A stretch of 64,000 bases of DNA from Sequoia sempervirens. Its lineage: Eukaryota > Streptophyta > Pinopsida > Cupressales > Cupressaceae. The translations under genes and the position numbers were made by a program. Shown here in pieces: positions 21,701 to 33,363 of this stretch. Position 1 is the first letter of the stretch. Every line of letters starts with the position of its first letter. Location: contig VDFB02254854.1 in assembly GCA_007258455.2 (NCBI GenBank), positions 1 through 64,000 on the forward strand. Reading direction: 5' to 3'. Under the pieces are notes generated by a model. That model saw only the letters and a list, made by a program, of their open reading frames with translations, made no database searches and was not told where the DNA came from.

Positions 21701-23035
21701 TCCTCCTGTGGCCAGATGGAGATGGCCAAATGGAAGTCCTCTAATGAGTGGCCCAATGTTGGTTTGCAGGAGGATTGTACTGAGCTACAAAGTATCCTCT
21801 CTAGTAGAAGATGTAGCTCTCTCCGTGATGATGATGTGCTTGCCTGGTCCCCTAATCCTAAGGGGATCTATACTGTTGCCTCTGGTTATATTGTGTTATT
21901 GGCTCATAGGTTGGCTAGGGATGAAATTCAGTGGTGGAAGAAGGTTTGGAACAAGTTTTCTTGGCCTAAGTGTAATTGCTTTGTTTGGATGCTGGCCTGG
22001 AATAAGTGTTTGACCTGGGATAACATTTGAAAGAGAGGGTTCCAGGGTCCTTCTATTTGTGTTATGTGTGGGGCTAATGAGGAGGACTCTACTCACTTGT
22101 TTTTTTGCTACCCTTTTGCTCTCTAGCTTTGGCATTTTTGGTGGGGTGTTTGGAAAATTCCTTGTGTTCATGCTTCCTCCTTGATTGAATTCTGGCAGGG
22201 GATGGGTAGACCCCCTTCTATGGCCTCTTTTTTGCAGGTGGTATGGTTTGTGGGGCCTATCTTCTTGTTGTGGCAGATTTGGTTGGAACAAAATCGAAGG
22301 ATATTTCATGGAGAACAGAGGCTAGTGCAACAAATTTGGCAGAGATTATTGGGCATGGTTCAAGAAACGGTGGAAGCTAGGTGTGATGTGGATTTCCCCT
22401 TGGCGAAAAGAGATATAGAGTTGGTGGAGAGATTGGGGATTCAGGGGTCGTCATTGACTTTGGCAAGGGGAAAGAGAGGTCGGTGAGAGAAGCAGAAAAT
22501 TCATAGGACTGGCAAATGGCAACTTCCCCCAACTGGTGTTTTGAAGATTAATACTGATGGTTCTTCAAGGAGCAATCTGGGACCAGCCGGTATTGGGGGG
22601 ATTGGTAGGGATTCCTTGGGCTCGGTGATCTTCCTCTTTTCGATCTATGAAGGGGCACAGACCATCAACTTGGTGGAAGGGTTGGCTATTCTTGGCGCTC
22701 TTGAGAGAGCTTGTGCATTGGGATGGAGAAGGATTGTTTGTGATTTTGATTCCCAGATCTTGATCAATCTGCTTATTGAGCAGAAAGTGGTGGATGTTAG
22801 CTGGCAGTTGGCTAGGGTTGTGCAACAAATTTTGCGGGTTAGTTCATTGATGGAAGATGTGACTTTTATTCATATTCCTCAGGAGTGGAATAGGGCAGCT
22901 AATTGTTTGGCGAAGTGGGCTTCTGAGCATGTTGAGGGATGGAGAATTGAGAAGTGGGAGTTGGTTCCTCAGGAGCTCCGTCTTGATTTAATGAATATTC
23001 TTGCTGAGGATAGGGATGGGAATGGTGACGGATGA
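18736..23035 (+). pseudogene. LINE ORF2: endonuclease, reverse transcriptase, zf-RVT, RNase H (broken)
   Basis: Domains in order: an AP-type endonuclease from MIVLSWNVRGLNS through QETKL, DFNAI and a degraded SDH motif (here SNH, about 19410). Then RT with KGKAPGLDGFP (about 20120), KLDMEKAYDRVRW (about 20505), GLCQGDPLSP (about 20680) and the catalytic FVDD (about 20817). Then a zf-RVT region with VMCGANEEDSTHLFFC (about 22060), and a terminal RNase H beginning KINTDGSSR (about 22545). Frameshifts near 20020 and 20715 and stops at about 19360, 19425, 21107, 21145, 21342, 21402, 22028, 22125 and 22483 kill it. The enzyme nicks target DNA and copies LINE RNA in place (target-primed reverse transcription). 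Many stops replace a Trp codon. The start is set by the ATGA junction with ORF1. Confidence 0.9.
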
Positions 23036-23170
23036 TGGTGCAGGATGTGTTTTCTTAGTTTGGTTCTTTGGCTCTTGTTTTTCCTTGGGACCTCGGTCCT
23101 TTGCTTTGGTTGTAATGATGCTTTCTGATATTCAATAAAGTTTTTACCCCTTTATTAAAAAAAAAAGTTA
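23036..23170 (+). terminator. LINE 3' UTR with polyadenylation signal and A-tail
   Basis: ATTCAATAAAG places an AATAAA signal at 23135-23140. After CCCCTTTATT the A-run at about 23157-23166 marks the 3' end of the inserted copy, directly before the target duplication. Confidence 0.8.
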
Positions 23171-23625
23171 TGTGTTATACGGTCTGCCTATGTCTGAATT
23201 GTAATTAGTTTGACTTCGAAGCTTGATTAAGGAAAAAATATTCAATAAAACACTATGAAACCAATTGGAAGCACTAGATATCCTAGTTACAAATCTAAAT
23301 TCGAAAAAAATAGAATTTTATCCTTCATGGAAAAAAAGTTGTGTTACATGGTGAGCATCACTCCTTAAAAATGGTGTTTACTGAAAAAAAAAACTAGTTT
23401 TCGAAGAAGGTGGAAAAAAAAGTGCAATCTAATTCCAAAAATTTTGGAAAAAATATATTTAGAATCTACAGACAAAATGCCACAAATCACTAGTTTGCAT
23501 CATCTTCAAATTCTTCACGGTTTAGCCGCTATAGGTGCTCGAAAGTGAAGATTTAGTTAGAAAAAATCAGCTCGATGTCCAGTTTGGCCAAAAATTGTAA
23601 ACCAATATTATGGGATCACTCTCAT

Positions 23626-25848
23626 CTACTCTCTCTTATTTTCTTATTCTTTTATAAATGATTGACAATTAATCTATTGACTCCTTACTTACTAAATATT
23701 AACAAAATAGTTTATATTCCATTAACTATTAAATTTCTATAGCATTCTAATTTTTTATAATTTTATACATAGCTCACTAACCAATATAATATTTCTACTA
23801 TAATAATCATATTATTAGCTAAACAATATAGATATGTTACCTAACTTTTATATAAGATAGATTTCACCATTTTGAAATCTTTGTAAATGAAAGTGTCAAA
23901 GTGTAGGCAAGACTTGTGTCATTTTATTTCATGTTATTTATTGTTCGTGGAATTTTTTTTAGTTATTAATATAAATCAAGGTATTCCATGATTCACATTG
24001 ATTAGATTTAGACTACATGCTTTTAGTCATATTTAAAATTCAACTATCAAGTTTCAAACTTTTTTTCAAGTCTATATTTCATTTTAACTAGTTTTTGTTA
24101 CATTATTGTTTCTTTTCTTTATTTTAAAACAACTAGAAATTATTATTTATCATTAGTAGATTAGTGTTGTTTCTAGAAGTAGTACAAAAAAGTAAAAAAA
24201 TTAGTTTCCAATGAGATCATTTTATTTTATAATTTTCTCAATCACTACCTATAAATAATACTCTAGTAGTCCTATAAATTACTATTTACCATTAGTAGAT
24301 TAGTGTTGTTTCTAGAAGTAGTACAAAAAAGTAAAACTTTTAGTTTCCAATCAGATCATTTTGCTATATAATTTTCCCAATCACTACCTATAAATAATAC
24401 TCTAGTAGTCCTTCTCCCATTGAAACTATAACAAGCAGAATTACATAATAAAATGATCTGATTGGAAACTAAAAATTATATAGTAAAATGATAGTAAGTA
24501 AAATTATGTAGTAATATGCCTATGAAAGTAGATGAAATCTTAAATAATTAATTTTATAAAATATAATCCAAGTAGTATGAGTAGAAGGTATATTGAAAAT
24601 AAAGATATGGAATAATAGATAATTTATAGTTGCTTGACTATAATTTTATTAGCTTCTACTTTCATATTGAAAATAAATTATCAAGTTGTAGGCTACTTAA
24701 GGTTCAATTTTCTAAAATATTAGTTGCACGAGTCTAATTGAATATAGGATGTTGGTTCTTATAATCAACAAGGTTGTCATTTTATTTGATACCAAAATGT
24801 ATAATATTTGTTGGTAGGGTCCTTATATAATCTTAAATTATCACCAAAAATAATTCTAGGTCACACAAAACCATTACACGAACTTGATTCAACATCTCTT
24901 GTTTAGGATTTGATTGTGTTCTCTATACTTTACAAAACAATTGATAAATTGATGCATAAAGGGAGAGGTAGTTATTTGTGTCAGTGTAAATAGAGTCATT
25001 ATTCACCTAGTTAACTAATCATCTTTCGAGGATTGACCTATTCACACCTCGTTTAAGTTTACTTAGATATTTTATTTATTTTTCTATGTTCATATCATTA
25101 AGACATGTGTCTTCATCACTCGAGACACCTATTGCATGTATATTTTATATTTTATCACACTTGTCAAGTGAGCTCACAAGTGTTGCACCTTTAGAGTGGT
25201 AGTCAGCCATTGTCTCCTACCTTCTCACCTGCTCATCCTTGCCTAATATGCAAGTTTGTTCATTATATGTACACACTCTTCATATTATATGATAGATATC
25301 ATATTGTGTTCATTATTTTACTTATGGAAGGTTATCAATTCACGCTTTCTGATCTTGGCATTCTCCAATAATTTGGATACTTATTTAGAGAGAAATAAAT
25401 TGATTACTATTATTTGTTTATATTTATTTTCTAGTTTTGAAAAATATATTGGACAGGTTAGTTTTTTATTAATATATTTTGTGTGTGTGTATAACATAGT
25501 CGGTTAATCCTTAGTGTTGATGTAGGCACATAGCATATTTAAAACCACCATATATTGTATGTGCTCTTTTATCTTTTAAGTTTGAAAAAACAAAATTAAA
25601 CCTTAGTGAATATAAGTCAATAGAAAATCATTTATAATCTTGAGAAGGAATCTAGTGTTATAATTTTTAAGCATTTAAATTAAACTTCAAGGTTAAAGAA
25701 GTCAAAAAACTTTCAACATTGAATTGGTTTATGATTGTTGATTGTTACAATTATACAATTAAATTTTATTATAATATTAGCATGGTGAAGAGGGAGGTTT
25801 GTTGCCAAATTCAGCAAGGAGACATCATTTCAAAGCATTTTGGTTTAG
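23626..25848. other. AT-rich intergenic DNA with a local repeat, no gene
   Basis: No ORF shows a domain. The notable part is the tandem and inverted repeat at 24140-24475, listed separately. Text around 24700-25250 could be old LTR material, but no ends or protein motifs are visible. Confidence 0.4.
24140..24475. repeat. Tandem duplication (period about 139 bp) with an inverted third piece
   Basis: CATTAGTAGATTAGTGTTG at 24151 recurs at 24290, and the copies share TTTCTAGAAGTAGTACAAAA, TTTCCAAT.AGATCATTTT and CACTACCTATAAATAATACT. A further part, AAAATGATCTGATTGGAAAC at about 24450, is the reverse complement of the copy-2 segment at about 24340. A hairpin of about 25 bases could therefore form. 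This is either a small foldback element or slippage; no target duplication was found. Confidence 0.75.
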
Positions 25849-26277
25849 TGTTGGTGTAAATAGGTGTTTTACCTAACTAGTTCATTAATAGATCCTAAAT
25901 ACATGTTAAGTTTACTTAGGCCCTAGGAGGGAATCTTTCTAGAAGGTTGTTAGTTGTCATTAGATATTATCTTATATTTTAACATTTAATGATTGTGTCC
26001 TAATTTATTTAATATTGGTTGTCTCATGACATAGGATTAAAACACTTATCATGATCTTATTTAATCCTATGTCTCACCTTGGCTATATAATCAGGTGGTC
26101 TCATGTGTAAATCAACAATCATATCATCATAATCTATCATTTGCATCCTTTGATAGAATTGCATTATTCTCTCATACTTGATCTCTCTTGTGTTTTTATG
26201 AAGTTCCTAGATCTTGGGTGACTATAATCTTTAGCAAAATCTTGCATGGTGTAGAGTATTCTATACCAACTCTTACA
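25849..26277 (+). repeat. 5' LTR of a Ty1/copia-type element
   Basis: It starts TGTTGGTGTAAATAGG and ends CCAACTCTTACA, directly followed by a primer site. It contains a TATATAA box (26084-26090) in GGCTATATAATCAGG. A second forward copy lies at 31440-31860 and an inverted truncated one at 29325-29636, so the LTR is well defined by comparison. Confidence 0.85.
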
Positions 26278-26289
26278 TGGTATTAGAGC
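26278..26289 (+). other. Primer binding site (tRNA-iMet type, one mismatch)
   Basis: TGGTATTAGAGC follows the LTR end directly; it differs from the standard TGGTATCAGAGC by one C-to-T change. It fixes the plus orientation. Confidence 0.85.
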
Positions 26290-27716
26290 TTATGGGATTG
26301 CTTCTTGTTGGTCTTTATTGAGAGATTTAGATTATAAATCTTAGTGTATCATAAAAAGATGAGTATGTTCTTCTCTTGTATCGAGTGATGACCTGGAGAA
26401 TCAAAAAACTTGAAAATAAATACCAAATTTTAGGGTTTCTTTTTTGTGCCTTTGTATTTCCAATTAAAATTGGAGCTTGTAGGTGCAAATTTGATCTCAC
26501 CATTGAGTTCAAGAGGTTCAAGGAAGTCATTTTTTCCTTTTGTTTTGTCTAAATTAGACATATGAGGCTAGATCTATGAGGGTTTGATGCTGAGAAGTGG
26601 TTGCCAAATCTAAGAGGTAGTTGCAATTTTGGAGCACTTTGGATCAAAATAGACCTTGCCATCATGTTTAAGAGGCCTAAAAACCCTAATATCGATTATC
26701 AAATCATTAAAATTTGAGCACTTTTCCCCAAGCCTCAGATATTTTTTTCCCAACTCATTTGTATGGTCATGCAGATGAAAATATGCAAGTTGGGACATAC
26801 CGTTGGCAATAAGAAAAAATCACATGTGAAATTTTTTATTAATTTTTTTTTTTTTTATATAATTTTTCAAATTTTAAATTTAAAAAATATATAGTTTTTG
26901 CAAAAAAAGTTGCAGGACATACTTGCGTATGAAGGTACTTTCCTGCATAGGTATGATTGTACTCACTTTGTTGGGCTGCCATGCAGCAAATAATTATTTG
27001 TCCACATCGGTCATCCATTTCAAACTTGTAGAAAGCATAATATTCTAGCATATTACAAAGATTTTGATGCCAAATAATATTCCCTAAATATTTCGCCAGT
27101 CATTTTTCAAAGGAATATTGAGACAAAAAAATAATATTCTACCTATTGACGCAATTTTGATGTTAGTAGGAACCTAAAAAATATTGCCCCCCTCTCCAAT
27201 GATAGTTTTGATTTTATAGTCCAACTTCACGAGCTTATAACTCAATCATTCAAACTCCTTTTTTTGAGCATTTTTTTATTTGGGGTATAATTTTGTGCTC
27301 TTTGTAGTGGTGTAATTAGTTTTGGATTTTGGTTCCTATTTTTTCAGAAATTATAGATTCTCACACGTGTTGCTAAGTTCTCATTTTGGGAACTTTTGAG
27401 GCTCTGTTCTTGCTCCAACAGTAATATTTTTGGGTGCAATTTTTTTGCAAGTACAAAAAATTTGTGTACTTTGCAATATTGTGATAAAATTGATCCCATT
27501 TTGTGTCAAAATTGTACATTGATCTTGTATCCAAATTTGGCATCTGTAAGCACAAAGATCAAGACCACTTCACTATTTTTGGCAAGTGGCACCTATAATA
27601 ACACTAAGCATAAAGTTCTAGATCATATATTGTTAGGGGGCTTCTTGATTGAGTGATTTTGGGGGGTAATATTACAGTGGTTGATTGCTTTTATTTGCTT
27701 GTAGTGTATTCTTACA
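26290..27716 (+). other. Untranslated leader of the copia element
   Basis: This 1.4-kb region between primer site and gag holds no ORF with a recognisable domain. Its last part (about 27575-27680, CTATTTTTGGCAAGTGGCACC onward) is matched in reverse at about 30960-30850 within the inverted truncated copy, so it belongs to the element. Confidence 0.55.
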
Positions 27717-28920
27717 ATGAGGAAATCTCAAATTGAACTCCTAAATCCTTATAATTATGCTTCATGGAGAAAATTAGTATGGAATTATTTCATGGGAAAG
27801 GTTTGTCTATGCTATCTAAAAGAAACCATTCCTCAACCTACTGATGCTAAATAATTGGCAAAATGGGAGCTTGGTCGTGATAAAACACTTGGATGCATGC
27901 ATTCATTAGTTTCATTTGATTTATAATTTCATTTTGAATCATATAAAACACCTAAAGAGGCATGGGATACTTTTGAGAATTTGTATGGTAAAAATAATAA
28001 GATTAGGGGATATTAGATTGATAATGATTTGATGAATCTCGATCCTAATTTTTTTTACCACATCCAAGACTACATCTCCAAAATTAATCAACTAAGAATA
28101 TAGTTAAAATATTGCAACATTGATAAAGTGGATTTACAATTTATTTTGAATGCGTGATCCAAGCTTGGTCCTAAGCATTTAGTGTTTGTTTCAAGATTTC
28201 ATACCCATCAACTTTCTATGTGAGCATCATATGTTGATCCTAAGTTTGATGACTTTGCAAATCTCCTAATCCAAGAGGAAGTGAAGTTAATTCATATGGG
28301 TCTAATCAAGTCTTCTAAAGGGGAATCATCCAATAAGGAGAAGCCTACATGTGCATATTGCAAGAAAACATGGCATGATGAACATCAATGTTATTTAAAA
28401 CAACTTAATGAGTTGAAGCATCTTCTTAAAAAGAATCAAATCAATTTTCCTTCAACTTCCAAGGGTTCATCATCAAATTTTGACAGACATAAGGGGCAAG
28501 CACTTGTTGCAGTTGCAATTTTTGAGTCAAAGAGGTGGATACTTGATTTAGGAACCTCACATCACATGGTTTATTCCGAGAGTATGTTCTCTTCATTTGA
28601 ATCTTGTTCATCACCACACATCTTGATGGCTAACAAAATATATATAATTTGTGTTTTGTGGGAAGGGATCCATTGACATGGATGATGGAGCATTTAATGA
28701 TGTTCTTTGTGTGCCTTCATTGTCAACCAATATGCTCTATATCTATCAAATCACACATGATGGAGCAAGCAAGAGTGTTGAGTTTGAACTAGATTCAGTC
28801 ATAATCCAAAATTCAAATAACATAGATATAGTTGCAGCTGTGGAGGTTGATCATCAAGCTTGTGTCTACACCTTCTCACATTTTACTCCTATTGTTCCTT
28901 TAGCAAACATTCACACTTAG
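27717..28920 (+). pseudogene. Copia Gag-protease remnant
   Basis: From the ATG at 27717 the frame reads LLNPYNYASWRKLVWNYF, the typical start of the Ty1/copia Gag (UBN2-type) domain. It continues through KTPKEAWDTFENLYG with at least six stops before 28281. The zinc knuckle is CAYCKKTWHDEHQC; the usual Gly before His has become Trp. The protease signature reads WILDLGTSHHM, where the family has D-S/T-G-A-S, so the Ser/Thr next to the catalytic Asp is lost. A frameshift near 28650 leads to GAFNDVLCVPSLSTNML, the usual post-protease segment. Integrase, RT and RNase H are absent. Gag would form the particle and the protease process it; this copy is dead. Confidence 0.85.
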
Positions 28921-29051
28921 GAATATAGTGTAGACACTTTTTAGGAGAATTATGTATGGTCATTTAAATCTTGGTATTTTTTCATCCACTGAAAGTCTTG
29001 GTATTATTCCTTTAGCAAACATTCACACTTAGGAATAGAGTGTAGACACTT

Positions 29052-29292
29052 TTGAGGAGAATTATGTATGGTCATTTAAACTTGGTATTTAAATCTTGGT
29101 ATTTTTTCAGTAATGGGAAGACATCCTACATACCATCTTGGTTTTGTTTCTTCCTAAGGGGTGGAATGTTATTTGGTGGTCTTGGATCATCTTCAACATT
29201 AAATGTTGAGCATCTACCATCATTGCAAGAGACTCAACATTGCAAGGGGGCTACATGGTCTCTCTTCTTTTCTCTTATGGAGGGTGTTTTTT
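29052..29292 (+). mobile_element. Forward piece of copia 3' internal region
   Basis: TGGGAAGACATCCTACATACC and GCAAGAGACTCAACATTGCA match the sequences just upstream of the 3' LTR at about 31040-31180. The similarity stops abruptly at about 29292, where the inverted copy begins after a short filler. Confidence 0.7.
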
Positions 29293-29324
29293 AAGTGCCT
29301 GCTGACATCAACACTGCATCAAAT

Positions 29325-30955
29325 TATGAGAGAATAATTATATAATATCAAAGGAAGTAAATGATAGATTATTATTGATGATTAATGATTTACACATGAG
29401 ACCACCTGGTTATATAGCCAGGTGAGACATAGGATTAGACAAGATCAAGACCAATGTCTTAATTCTATGTCAAGAGACAACTAATATTAAATGACCTAGG
29501 ACACAATCATTAAATTTCAAAAGATAAGTTCTAATAACAACTAACAACCTTCTAGAAAGATTGCCTAGGACCTAAGTAAACTTAACATGTAAATAGGACC
29601 CACTAGTGAACTATAAAATACCTATTTACACCAACACCCCCCTTGAGTGCAACATAGGGAGTAGAAAATTATTATGAAAATGATACAAATATGCAAGGAT
29701 GGGTCCCAGTTATGAGGCCATGTTAGGTACCCATGTACAAATGCAATCTCTCACAAACAGATATAAGGAGAAAACCTAGTGGGACAAAACTCCTCCCCAA
29801 AAGAGATGAAAATAAAATGCTCTCACTAATGAATGAAAAGGAAAATCCCCATGCAAGGAAAAAGACCCCCCATAAGAGAGAAGAAGAGAGATCATGCAAC
29901 CCCCCCTTGGTGTTGAGTCTCCTACAATAATGGTAGATGCTTGACATTGAATGTTGAAGATGATCAAATACCACCGAACAAGATTCCTCCCCTTAGGAAG
30001 AAACAAAACCAAGATGGTATGCAGGATGTCTTCCCATTCCTGAAGGAATACGAGGAAAGATAAATGATGTGTGATGTCTCTGAAGTATGCTCAAGTGTCT
30101 CCATGTTGATGTTGAAAATTGTCACACTCCAAACAAGAGTTATAAGCCACACTATAGAAGATGACAATTCATAATCTCCTAGAAATGATTGTAGAAAAAA
30201 TCCAAAGACAAATATACCTCCTCTAAAGACAAAGAATCCTTCTCCAAATTTTGTCCAAAAGAATCCACACTCATGTCAAACTGTTAGGAATGATCATGTA
30301 GAGAATGAACGAGAGGGTCAAAGTGTTCCCTCACAACAACTGAAGAAGGATCATCTCCATCAAAGAGAAGATGAATGTAATCAATTATGTCTCCCAAATT
30401 TGAAATGTGGGACTCTACAAACAACCTTCCAATGTTTGTCAAGTACTCATCCCAAGTAGTCACCTTTGGAAGACAATGTATGTCCTACTATATTGAATCA
30501 CAAAGAGCTAAAATTGTGGTAAGACAAGTAGTATCAGAAGCAACATTAAATGAAGGAGATGAGATTTCAATGCATGCCATTTGAATACACTTATCATCCC
30601 CAAATGATATGGTTTTCTCAACATCTGATGAAGTAAGAAAATTAGATGATTTTGTTGATGTTGGTTTAGAGGAATTAGGAAAAATGATGACAATGGAAAT
30701 TCAAAGCTACTACAACTGATGAATTTCATAAAGAAGTTTCAAATCATCAAGTTCTTTCAGCAAGCATTCATTAATTGTATGCTTGTTCTTCCCATGGTAA
30801 TCATATTTTATTTTTCATACATTAGAAGACATGATTACAACCACCAAACAAACACAAGATCCCCCCAATTACTCAACCAATAAACCCCCCAACAGTATAT
30901 GAGGTTGGCACTTTATATTTAGTGTGATTATAGGTGCCACTTGTCAAAAATAGTG
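29325..30955 (-). mobile_element. Inverted truncated copia copy: LTR, polypurine tract, internal fragment
   Basis: On the minus strand the LTR runs from 29636 (TGTTGGTGTAAATAGG) to 29325, where it is cut short. It is preceded by the polypurine tract CAAGGGGGG (29645-29637). The 3' internal region (30130-29640) matches 30954-31439 of the forward copy. Another internal segment (about 30955-30850) matches the leader at about 27575-27680. The pol genes are missing. Junctions at about 29293-29324 and 30954 are abrupt, so it arrived by inverted insertion or rearrangement. Confidence 0.75.
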
Positions 30956-31439
30956 GAGTGTGAGAGCTTTCAGCATCAACATGGACACACTTTAGCATTC
31001 TTCAAAGACATCTCACATCATTCATTTTCCCTCATCTTCCTTTTAGGAATGGGAAGACATCATGCATACCATCTCGATTTTGTTTCTTCCTAAGCTTTGG
31101 AATGTTGTTCGATGGTCTTAGATTATCTTCAACATTCAATGCCGAACATCTACCATCATTGCAAGAGACTCAACATTGCAGGGGGTTTGCTTGGTCTCTC
31201 TTCTTCTCTCTTATTGGGAGGTATTTTCCTTGCATGGGGTTTTGTCCTCATTCTTCAATGAGAGCATTTTTTTCATCTCTCTTTTGGGTAGGAGTTTTGT
31301 CCCACTAGGTTTTATCCTTTTCTTTGTTTGTGAGATATTGCATTTGTACATAAATACCTAAGATATCCTGATAGTTGGGACCCATTCTTGTATAATTTGC
31401 ATAATAATTTGCTACTCGCTAAGTTGCACTTAAGGGGGG
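30954..31439 (+). mobile_element. Forward copia 3' internal region and polypurine tract
   Basis: The segment resumes the forward orientation with GGAGTGTGAGAGC and ends TTAAGGGGGG (31430-31439) just before the LTR. Short frames in it (31102-31361) show no domain. Confidence 0.7.
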
Positions 31440-31860
31440 TGTTGGTGTAAATAGGTGTTTTACCTAACTAGTTCATTAGTGGGTCCTATTTACATGTTAT
31501 GTTTACATAGGTCCTAGAGAATCTTTCTAGAAAGTTGTTAGTTGTCATTAGTTATTATCAAGTATCTTTTGACATTTAATGATTATGTCCTAAGTCATTT
31601 AATATTAGTTATCTCATGACATAGGATTAAGAAACTTGTTGTGATCTTGTTTAATACTATGCCTCACGTTGGCTATATAACCAAGTGGTCTCATGTAACA
31701 AGCATATCATCATAATCTCTCATTTGAAACCTTTGATAAAATAGCATTATTCTCTTATAGTTGATCCCTCTTGTGCTTTCATGAAGTTCCGAGATCTTGG
31801 GTTGCTATAATCTTTAGCCAAATCTTGCATGGTGTAGAGTATTCTATACCAACTCTTAAA
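31440..31860 (+). repeat. 3' LTR of the copia family (forward)
   Basis: It starts TGTTGGTGTAAATAGGTG and ends ATACCAACTCTTAAA, matching 25849-26277 over its full length apart from the last bases. No matching target duplication exists with the left flank of 25849. The pair may come from different insertions or have been rearranged. Confidence 0.85.
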
Positions 31861-33363
31861 AAACATTTTTTTATACTTATATTGCCTAACAAAATATTAA
31901 TATTGAACTTGATTTGAATATCTACAAGGTATTAGAAAGGACCAATTAGGCATTACTAGTTGAAGCGACACAATTAGATTCAAAAGTATAACTTAAAAAA
32001 CTTGCTAAAAATCATAAACACACCCAAAGTGTACATCTTAATAGCAATAATCACCTTCCTCCACAAAAAAGAAATAGTGAATCTACCCCTAAAAAGAATA
32101 AAATTAAGAAAGTAAAATAAAGATGTTAAAAATAAAGAGGTAAGAAACCTCAAATCGTGAAATCCAATCACATAGTAGCTCAACAAGCGACTCAAATTTT
32201 GATGAATCAAATGTTGGGGGTAGAAGAACAATGAATAAAAAACTAGATAACTTTGTCAAAAAAATTAAACTCTTGAATATATCAAAGAAGTATAAACATT
32301 AGAGTTAGTTTAAAAGTTATTGACAACTTTAAAGCATTATTTCAATTTTCAATGAATGGGTGATAAAAGATGAGCATGCATTTCCAACTACCAATTTAAG
32401 GTAACATGCTAAAATAGTGGCAAGTCATCACTAGACCATAACAAATAAAATAAAAAAATGCTAAATGGAGGAATTTTAAGGACATTTTTATCACTCATTT
32501 AAGGAAGGAGAAATACATTTTTTGGATTGAAACAAAGTTGGAGGAACATTAGCAAAATACAAACAAGATTTTAAATAGCTAAATTATTTTGTCTTTTATT
32601 GAAGGTACAGTTAGGGTAGCGTGTTTTATTAATTGGTTAAGAGATAAATTCAAGGTGAATGTAGGGTGTGGGAATCCCAACTTAGTTGATGATGCAACCT
32701 ACATAGTTGAATATTTTAGAAAACAACACAATATCACTAGGCAAAGGAAAAAAGAACTAAGGGTGAAAAAATATAATTCATATTGTTCAACTCATAAAAT
32801 GATAATACCATTCACATTAAGGAAATGCTCAATGTCTTTCAACCAACATGTCAGATCAATCAAGGACTTAGAGTAATAATTCCAAAAGAAGCTTTCAACA
32901 AAAAATAAATATTGAAAATACAATAGAACCACTTTTCAAGATGATTCCCATAAAAACAACATTTTCACAATATAATGACAAGTACAATAGTATATGAGCC
33001 TCTAAGATAAAAATTATGCTACAATAGATATAAGTACGAAGTAAGCTTGACCCGATGGATTCAAAAACTCCATAGGCCCACATAAGATAAGAATTAATGC
33101 AAGTATCGCTTTATGGTATTTTTGGTGGCATTGGAAATTTTATAGGTTCTTTATGACCTAATGGATTTGAGTGTTCCACCTTGGCCCATCATGTGTTGAA
33201 ATTATGTAGAAGGGATATTGCATGTTTTTTGCGCTCATCTAAATGAAACCAGTAATCAAATGGGGAAATTTCAAGTTAAATTTCATGCTAAGTGATGATA
33301 AAAATTGTTCCATGAGTTTGTTCTTTCACACCATGTCCATAAGGGTTTGTTTTTCCGCATCTA
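31861..33363. other. AT-rich spacer; one weak unrecognised ORF (32589-32876)
   Basis: The 95-codon frame at 32589-32876 has a mixed composition with a basic stretch (TRQRKKELRVKK) but no motif I recognise. Flanking stops on both sides suggest remnant coding DNA rather than a gene. Nothing else is supported. Confidence 0.3.

Larger units (their letters stand above)
16826..23170 (+). mobile_element. Near full-length L1-clade LINE with 13-bp target duplication
   Basis: TGTGTTATACGGT at 16813-16825 is repeated at 23171-23183 right after the A-tail, giving a 13-bp target-site duplication and exact ends. Between them lie a 0.56-kb GC-richer 5' UTR, ORF1, ORF2 and a short 3' UTR with AATAAA. The layout (ORF1 DUF4283/zinc knuckle, ORF2 with apurinic-type endonuclease, RT and C-terminal RNase H) is that of plant L1 elements with an acquired RNase H (established). 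Several stops and two frameshifts in ORF2 make this copy inactive. Confidence 0.93.
16280..23621. mobile_element. Terminal-inverted-repeat DNA element, copy B, split by a LINE
   Basis: The left end GGGTGATCCCACAA at 16280 and the right end TATGGGATCACTC at 23621 match copy A. The flanks carry TCAT at 16276-16279 and 23622-23625, again a 4-bp duplication. After removing the LINE at 16826-23170, about 1.0 kb remains, which aligns to the reverse complement of copy A. Examples are TTTTCACCGAAAATCAA at about 16671 and the stretch around GAAACCAATTGG at about 23259. The element was therefore in place before the LINE arrived. No transposase is encoded. Confidence 0.75.

Noticed and set aside
32589..32876. 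95-residue ORF as a host gene
   Set aside because: It is short, with no motif, and is flanked by transposon DNA; kept only as a weak remnant.
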